Shown piece by piece: positions 33,231 through 38,038 of a stretch of 38,038 bases of DNA. The translations under genes were made by a program, and so were the position numbers. Positions within the stretch are counted from its first letter, which is position 1; every line of letters starts with the position of its first letter. The DNA is taken from positions 1 through 38,038 of the forward strand of contig JAQCIX010000003.1 in NCBI GenBank assembly GCA_027593365.1. Reading direction: 5' to 3'. The notes below the pieces were generated by a model. The model saw only the letters and a program-made list of their open reading frames with translations, was not told where the DNA came from and searched no databases. This DNA comes from Verrucomicrobiota bacterium (lineage in GTDB: Bacteria > Verrucomicrobiota > Verrucomicrobiia > Opitutales > Seribacteraceae).

Positions 33231-35099
33231 TTACAATCTGGATACAAGCAGTTCTCTTTCGAAAAGCATTTCTTTCGGAAGAAATTCGGATAATTGCAGG
33301 AATAACTCCTCGTGCCTAAGGGTTTGCATACGCAAACTTTCAGGGTCAATTTTCATCAGCTCCTGCCACTGTTCTTCGCTAAATTCCATTCCAGACCAAT
33401 CGAGGTCTCTTTGCCTGGGTGCCCATCCGAGTGGGCTCTCCACCGCCCGAGCTTGGCCCGATGTGCGTTCCACAATCCAGCGCAGCACCCGCATATTTTC
33501 ACGAAATCCGGGCCAAAGAAACTTTCCGTTTTCATCCTTGCGAAACCAATTCACATGAAAAATACGGGGTTTATTCTCGAGTCTCTTGCCCATGCGTATC
33601 CAATGACGGAAGTAATCACCCATATTATATCCGCAAAAGGGGAGCATCGCCATCGGGTCCCTTCTTAAATTCCCCAGTTTTCCTTCAGCAGCAGCCGTGG
33701 TTTCCGAAGCGAGTGTGGCACCCAGGTACACTCCATGGTTCCAGTTGAAAGATTGATAGACCAAGGGAATATCCGACATTCTGCGCCCTCCAAACACAAA
33801 AGCGGCAATAGGAACACCTGCAGGGTTTTCCCAGTCCTGATCGATGGTGGGACATTGCGATGCAGGAGCTGTAAAACGGGCATTGGGATGGGCTGCCGGC
33901 GTGGTTGCCTCGGGGCTCCAGTCATTCCCCCGCCAATCGATCATACCATCTGGTGCTTGATCGGTTAAGCCTTCCCACCAAACATCTCCATCCTTCGTTA
34001 GAGCCACATTGGTGAAAATCGTATTTTGTTTCATTGATTCCATCGCATTGGGGTTGGTTTCCCAGGATGTACCCGGAGCCACTCCAAAAAAACCAGCCTC
34101 CGGATTGATCGCCCTGATTCCACCATCCTCATCAGGCTTCAGCCAGGCAATATCATCTCCAACGGTGGTCACTTTCCAGCCTGTCATACTGTCTGGAGGA
34201 ACCAACATGGCCATATTGGTTTTTCCACAGGCACTGGGGAAAGCCCCCGCCACATAGGTCTTTTCCCCATCGGGATTTTCTACCCCTAAAATAAGCATGT
34301 GCTCAGCCATCCACTCGTTGTCCCGGGCCATACAGGATGCGATACGCAAAGCCAGGCACTTCTTCCCCAGCAACGCATTCCCACCGTACCCACTTCCGTA
34401 GGAAACAATGGTCCGTTGTTCCGGAAAATGAACAATGTAAGTATTATCAGGATCGCAGGGCCAAGCAACATCCTCCACACCCTCAGTCAGGGGCATCCCA
34501 ACCGAATGGAGGCAGGGAATGAAAAAGTCTCTCTCTCCTAGGGAATCCAAAACCTCTTTCCCCATACGGGTCATGATCCGCATATTGAGAACCGCGTAAG
34601 GGGAATCCGTCACTTGCACACCATATTGGGAAATGGGCGACCCAATTGGACCCATACAGAAAGGAACAATGTACATCACACGCCCCTCCATACATCCCTT
34701 GAATAGTCTTTTCAGCTTAGCCCGCATTTTTCTTGGCTCTTCCCAGTTGTTCGTGGGCCCTGCGTCCTCTTTGCCATAACTACAGATAAAAGTTCTGCTT
34801 TCCACCCGGGCCACATCCCGTGGATCGGATCGAACCAAGAAACTGTTGGGTCGTATTTTTTCATTCAGGCGGATCATCGATCCGCGTTCAATCATCTGCT
34901 CGCAGAGGTGATCCCATTCCTCATCTGAACCATCACACCAATGCACAGTGGACGGTTGGCACATTTCAACCATTTTATCCAACCATTTGAGGAGGGCTAT
35001 ATTTTGCGTTTTAGATCGATCGTACAGTTCCTTATCAATTCCCATCTTTCCTTCGCTAGGGAGGGACCGTGTGATAGTCAAACCTTGTTCCTCAAACAC
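33231..35099 (-). CDS. pckG: Phosphoenolpyruvate carboxykinase (GTP)
   Basis: A 622-residue cytosolic enzyme converting oxaloacetate and GTP to PEP, CO2 and GDP for gluconeogenesis. The kinase loop is [15 protein letters not shown] with the GTP-class reactive cysteine C291; other GTP-class blocks are [43 protein letters not shown], and [14 protein letters not shown] for guanine binding. The longest frame starts with a GTG at 35099. The ATG at 35045 ([11 protein letters not shown]) would give a more typical N-terminus and is a serious alternative. It stands alone, divergent from carA with 87 bases between starts. Confidence 0.96.
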   Translation of the reverse strand: MFEEQGLTITRSLPSEGKMGIDKELYDRSKTQNIALLKWLDKMVEMCQPSTVHWCDGSDEEWDHLCEQMIERGSMIRLNEKIRPNSFLVRSDPRDVARVESRTFICSYGKEDAGPTNNWEEPRKMRAKLKRLFKGCMEGRVMYIVPFCMGPIGSPISQYGVQVTDSPYAVLNMRIMTRMGKEVLDSLGERDFFIPCLHSVGMPLTEGVEDVAWPCDPDNTYIVHFPEQRTIVSYGSGYGGNALLGKKCLALRIASCMARDNEWMAEHMLILGVENPDGEKTYVAGAFPSACGKTNMAMLVPPDSMTGWKVTTVGDDIAWLKPDEDGGIRAINPEAGFFGVAPGTSWETNPNAMESMKQNTIFTNVALTKDGDVWWEGLTDQAPDGMIDWRGNDWSPEATTPAAHPNARFTAPASQCPTIDQDWENPAGVPIAAFVFGGRRMSDIPLVYQSFNWNHGVYLGATLASETTAAAEGKLGNLRRDPMAMLPFCGYNMGDYFRHWIRMGKRLENKPRIFHVNWFRKDENGKFLWPGFRENMRVLRWIVERTSGQARAVESPLGWAPRQRDLDWSGMEFSEEQWQELMKIDPESLRMQTLRHEELFLQLSEFLPKEMLFERELLVSRL

Positions 35100-35186
35100 T
35101 ATGCAAATTAGTCTGTTTTTCTTATTTATGGGAATAAATCGGGTTTGCCTTAGGTAGACACTGCTTTAGCATGCGATTCCGAGCAT

Positions 35187-36371
35187 ATGAGTTGGCAACC
35201 CAAAACAAGAAACGCCGTCCTCGCATTGGAGGATGGAAGCCTATTTCGCGGATTCGCTTTTGGAGCGAAAACTACCGTTACCGGAGAAGCGGTTTTTAAT
35301 ACCGGTATGACTGGTTATCAGGAGACTCTGACCGATCCGTCTTACTTCGGGCAGATCGTCACTATGACTACTCCACAGATCGGGAACTACGGGATCAACC
35401 TCGATGATGAGGAATCGGACGGTCCTAAAGTTGCGGGCTTTGTGGTGCGCGACCTTAGCCCCGTGGTGAGCAACTGGCGGGCAACGGGAAACTTGTCCGA
35501 CTACCTCGAACAACACGGGATACCTGGAATTGAAGGTATTGATACCCGTGCAGTAACCAAAAAATTACGGGTGCATGGAGCCCTGAAGGCATGCCTGAGC
35601 ACAGAAGAGCTTTCCGACGAAGAAGCCCTGGAGCGGGCTAAAAATTCCAAGAGCCTTGTCGGGCAGGATTTTGTTAAGGAAGTAACTTGTAAGGAATCCT
35701 ACACTTGGGATACATCTGGAGAACTCAGCCAACCCTTTACTGTTCCAGGTACATCTCTGTCTTCGGATGAAGAGACCGACGGGCAGGTTCACCGCCTGGT
35801 GGCTTTTGATTTCGGGGCTAAGCGGGCGATTTACCGCAACCTTAGACGCAGCGGTTTTGAGGTCACCGTCCTGCCGGCCGATGCCTCCGCTGAGGAAGCT
35901 CGCTCGCACAACCCGGATGCGATCTTTTTATCCAACGGACCAGGAGATCCTTCCGCTCTCGATTATGCCCACTCCACCATTAAAGAGTTGATTGATGACT
36001 ATCCTATTTTCGGGATTTGCCTTGGCCATCAGGTCCTCACCCATGCGATCGGAGCATCGACTTACAAATTGAAATTTGGTCACCGCGGAGGAAACCAGCC
36101 GGTTAAAAATGTGGAAACTGAGAAAGTTTCCATCACCTCCCAAAACCACGGCTTTGCCTCCTCCAAGGAAGAACTGGAAGCCCACGGAGCGGTGGTTACA
36201 GAATACAACCTCAATGATGACACAGTATCCGGTATGCGGATCGAGGGTAAGCCTGTATTTTCTGTACAGTATCACCCGGAAGCGGCTCCCGGACCCAACG
36301 ATGCCCGGTTTCTTTTTTCCTCTTTCCATAAACTCGTGAGCGAGCACAAAGGGAAGAAAGCATCTGCCTAA
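35187..36371 (+). CDS. carA: Carbamoyl-phosphate synthase small (glutaminase) subunit
   Basis: A 394-residue subunit that releases ammonia from glutamine for the large subunit CarB, feeding pyrimidine and arginine synthesis. The N-terminal domain has GEAVFNTGMTGYQETLTDPSY. The class I glutamine amidotransferase domain has LSNGPGDPS, the nucleophile C278 (FGICLGHQ), and H363/E365 in VQYHPEAAPGP, so the triad is complete. The length is a little above E. coli CarA. carB is not adjacent; a deacetylase-family gene follows after three bases. Start at 35187; no Shine-Dalgarno. Confidence 0.96.
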   Translation: MSWQPKTRNAVLALEDGSLFRGFAFGAKTTVTGEAVFNTGMTGYQETLTDPSYFGQIVTMTTPQIGNYGINLDDEESDGPKVAGFVVRDLSPVVSNWRATGNLSDYLEQHGIPGIEGIDTRAVTKKLRVHGALKACLSTEELSDEEALERAKNSKSLVGQDFVKEVTCKESYTWDTSGELSQPFTVPGTSLSSDEETDGQVHRLVAFDFGAKRAIYRNLRRSGFEVTVLPADASAEEARSHNPDAIFLSNGPGDPSALDYAHSTIKELIDDYPIFGICLGHQVLTHAIGASTYKLKFGHRGGNQPVKNVETEKVSITSQNHGFASSKEELEAHGAVVTEYNLNDDTVSGMRIEGKPVFSVQYHPEAAPGPNDARFLFSSFHKLVSEHKGKKASA

Positions 36372-36374
36372 CTT

Positions 36375-37316
36375 ATGAGCAAGTGCGGGTTGCTCTATGA
36401 TCCCGTCTTTCTAAAGCATAAAACGGGGGCTGGTCATCCTGAGCAACCCAAGCGGGTTAGCCGTGCCCACCAAGCGATTGTGGAAGCGGGCCTTGATCAA
36501 AAGATTCTACCTCTATCCTGTACCCCATGCGAAAGAAAGCATCTGGAGAGAGTCCATTCGCATCCCTACCTCGTGCAGGCAGAAAAAGACATCGCAAATG
36601 GATTCACCCAATTAAGCACGGGTGATACTTCGATCTGTGAAGATTCCTGGGATGTGGCTCTTCGGGCGACTGGTGGAGTGGTGGATGCGACCGATAAAAT
36701 CCTCTCCGGAAACATGGATCGGGCCTTCTGCCTGAGCCGCCCACCGGGCCATCATGCCACTCCATCGAAGGGAATGGGCTTTTGTATCTTTAACCATGCA
36801 GCGGTGGCCGCACGGTACGCTCAGGCGGTTCATGGAGTAGGCAAGGTTCTGATCGTGGACTGGGATGTGCACCACGGCAACGGCACCCAGGATATTTTTT
36901 ACGAGGATGAATCGGTCTACTTTTTTAGCACCCATCAAGCCCCCTGGTATCCGGGCACCGGTAGTCGGGAAGAAACCGGATCAGGAAATGGTCTGGGGTT
37001 TACCCGAAACCATCCCCTGCCCTCCGGTTCAGGTCACGCGGAAATCGTGGAAAATGCATTTGCCGATGATTTGGTTCACCGAATGAACCGGTACCGCCCG
37101 GAATTTGTAATCATCTCCGCGGGGTTTGACTCCAAGCTCGGCGATCCCCTCGGTCAGTTCCAACTTACAGACGATGATTTTTCCGAACTCACCCGGGTAA
37201 TCCGCTCCATCGCCGATGAACATGCTGAAAGCCGAGTGCTATCCATTCTGGAGGGTGGGTATCATTTGGAAGGTCTCAGCCAAGCCTGCGTGGCTCACCT
37301 GAAGGCTTTAATTTAG
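36375..37316 (+). CDS. Histone-deacetylase superfamily zinc amidohydrolase
   Basis: A 313-residue arginase/deacetylase-fold enzyme. RPPGHHATPSKGMGFC holds the catalytic H126 and H127, VDWDVHHGNGTQD provides zinc ligands D164 and H166, ISAGFDSKLGDP gives D252, and Y296 lies in EGGYH. All catalytic positions of class II HDAC-like bacterial enzymes are intact. The substrates of such proteins include acetylated lysines, acetylpolyamines and other amides; the sequence does not decide. It begins three bases after carA, so is co-expressed with it. It converges on the sulfatase with 12 bases between stops. Confidence 0.9.
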   Translation: MSKCGLLYDPVFLKHKTGAGHPEQPKRVSRAHQAIVEAGLDQKILPLSCTPCERKHLERVHSHPYLVQAEKDIANGFTQLSTGDTSICEDSWDVALRATGGVVDATDKILSGNMDRAFCLSRPPGHHATPSKGMGFCIFNHAAVAARYAQAVHGVGKVLIVDWDVHHGNGTQDIFYEDESVYFFSTHQAPWYPGTGSREETGSGNGLGFTRNHPLPSGSGHAEIVENAFADDLVHRMNRYRPEFVIISAGFDSKLGDPLGQFQLTDDDFSELTRVIRSIADEHAESRVLSILEGGYHLEGLSQACVAHLKALI

Positions 37317-37328
37317 AAAAAAAGACTT

Positions 37329-38038
37329 CTATCGGCTTAAGGTGCCAATCGGGCGCATCCCTGCCGTGACCTCGGCATCGAGTTGCATCATCCGGGCAAG
37401 TAGTGCTTTGGCTTTCTCTGGTTCCTGTTTAGCTAAATTCTTTTGTTCTCCCACATCCGCTTCCAAATCATAAAGTTCGATACCGTTGTTGGCTTTACGC
37501 AGTTTGTACTTCCCCTGCCTAAGTGCTTGGACCTGTTTGGTATAATAGAGAAACTCGTTTCGAACGGAGGGTCCCTTGCCGAGAAGCAATGCCGACTGGT
37601 CAAAGCCATCAATGGGTCCATGGGTCTGGACTGTCACACCCCCCAAAGCGGAGAGAGTGGGCAACAGGTCAATGGTGGAAATGATTTCATTGGACTGGGT
37701 GCCCGCCGGTATCCGCCCAGGTCCCCAAACCACACAGGGCACCCGCATCCCTCCTTCATAGGTGGTTCCTTTTCCTTCTCTCAAAGGAAGGGCTTGCCCG
37801 CCGTGATGGTCGAACCGTAACCAAGGCCCGTTGTCCGAGGTGTATACAACGATGGTATCGTCTTGAAGGTTCAATTGATCCAAGGTATCGTAGATCCTAC
37901 CGACCTGCTCATCAATATGTTCGATCACATCCTTGTAGGGGTATTTTGAATCCACATCGTGAATATCACGGGGCAAATAAAGAGGCACATGGGGCATACT
38001 ATGTGCCAGGTATAGGAAGAATGGTTTCTTTACCTTCG
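37329..38038 (-). CDS. Sulfatase (arylsulfatase A type), N-terminal part beyond right edge
   Basis: The frame is open to the window edge (first full codon ends at 38036) and reads KPFFLYLAHSMPHVPL, then DEQVGRIYDTL, TIVVYTSDNGPWL with the metal-binding DN, HHGGQALPLREGKGTTYEGGMRVP, and a C-terminal domain ending ELYDLEADVGEQKNLA. These are the later blocks of formylglycine-dependent sulfatases. The activating C/S-x-P-x-R motif lies beyond the window, so activity cannot be judged. The visible ATG at 37997 is internal. Exported sulfatases acting on sulfated polysaccharides are abundant in marine Verrucomicrobiota and Planctomycetes. Confidence 0.93.
   Translation of the reverse strand, partial: KVKKPFFLYLAHSMPHVPLYLPRDIHDVDSKYPYKDVIEHIDEQVGRIYDTLDQLNLQDDTIVVYTSDNGPWLRFDHHGGQALPLREGKGTTYEGGMRVPCVVWGPGRIPAGTQSNEIISTIDLLPTLSALGGVTVQTHGPIDGFDQSALLLGKGPSVRNEFLYYTKQVQALRQGKYKLRKANNGIELYDLEADVGEQKNLAKQEPEKAKALLARMMQLDAEVTAGMRPIGTLSR

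Noticed and set aside
1-38038. CRISPR array, transposon or prophage
   Set aside because: No regularly spaced repeats, transposase, integrase or phage structural genes were seen; the window is mainly core metabolism.

Overview
The window is a compact, gene-dense bacterial chromosome segment with 30-odd protein genes, two tRNA genes, and no insertion sequence, phage gene or CRISPR array that I can see. Gene content suggests a Gram-negative aerobic heterotroph, most likely Verrucomicrobiota (Opitutae-like). The clues are an ebo-type TatD hydrolase, a GTP-dependent PEP carboxykinase, a citramalate synthase, a CobA-HemD fusion, a caa3-type cytochrome oxidase operon, a sulfatase at the right edge, and an almost complete lack of Shine-Dalgarno sequences. 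The taxon is an inference from gene content, not from a marker tree.

Layout. 1-1510 (minus): end of an ebo-like operon (TatD hydrolase cut by the left edge plus a 78-residue protein), an NTF2-like protein and an ArsC/Spx-like protein. 1571-4486 (plus): large M16 zinc peptidase. 4501-4989 (minus): unknown protein. 4990-5628: the only long gene-poor gap, ending in a good promoter for tRNA-Lys(UUU) at 5629-5704. 5733-7316 (minus): Aas-like acyl activating enzyme. 7465-9051 (plus): citramalate synthase. 9048-16077 (minus): a probable operon read serA-plsY-hom-lysC-thrC-GT9. 16202-17584 (plus): ffh. 17577-22351 (minus): tRNA-Val(UAC)-ilvN-ilvC-hemC-cobA/hemD-trpF. 22407-23225 (minus): unknown secreted protein. 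23281-24551 (plus): thyA-folA. 24555-26401 (minus): SCO copper chaperone and an HLHP-motif membrane-anchored protein. 26597-33228 (plus): ctaB-ctaC-ctaD-ctaE-ctaF-ctaG. 33231-35099 (minus): pckG. 35187-37316 (plus): carA and a histone-deacetylase-family hydrolase. 37329-38038 (minus): sulfatase cut by the right edge.

How the genes work together. Amino acid synthesis dominates: serine (serA), aspartate-family (lysC, hom, thrC), branched-chain (citramalate synthase for 2-oxobutyrate, then ilvN and ilvC), tryptophan (trpF). Tetrapyrrole genes (hemC, cobA/hemD) and heme O synthase (ctaB) support the aa3/caa3 oxidase, whose copper delivery is probably served by the SCO protein and CtaG. pckG, carA, thyA and folA are central carbon and nucleotide functions.

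Most unusual observation. Oxidase subunit II carries an insert between its CuA and cytochrome c domains that resembles a small CBM5/12-type (chitin-binding-like) module. Subunit IV, normally a small membrane protein, has a periplasmic C-terminal extension of about 125 residues with a similar pattern (NPxxWxK in both). Also notable: a tRNA-Val gene 18 bases upstream of ilvN, in a place where ilvB might be expected; all six convergent gene pairs overlapping or lying within 14 bases of each other; and a repeated AATTTTAAAA box before several oxidase start codons in place of Shine-Dalgarno sequences.
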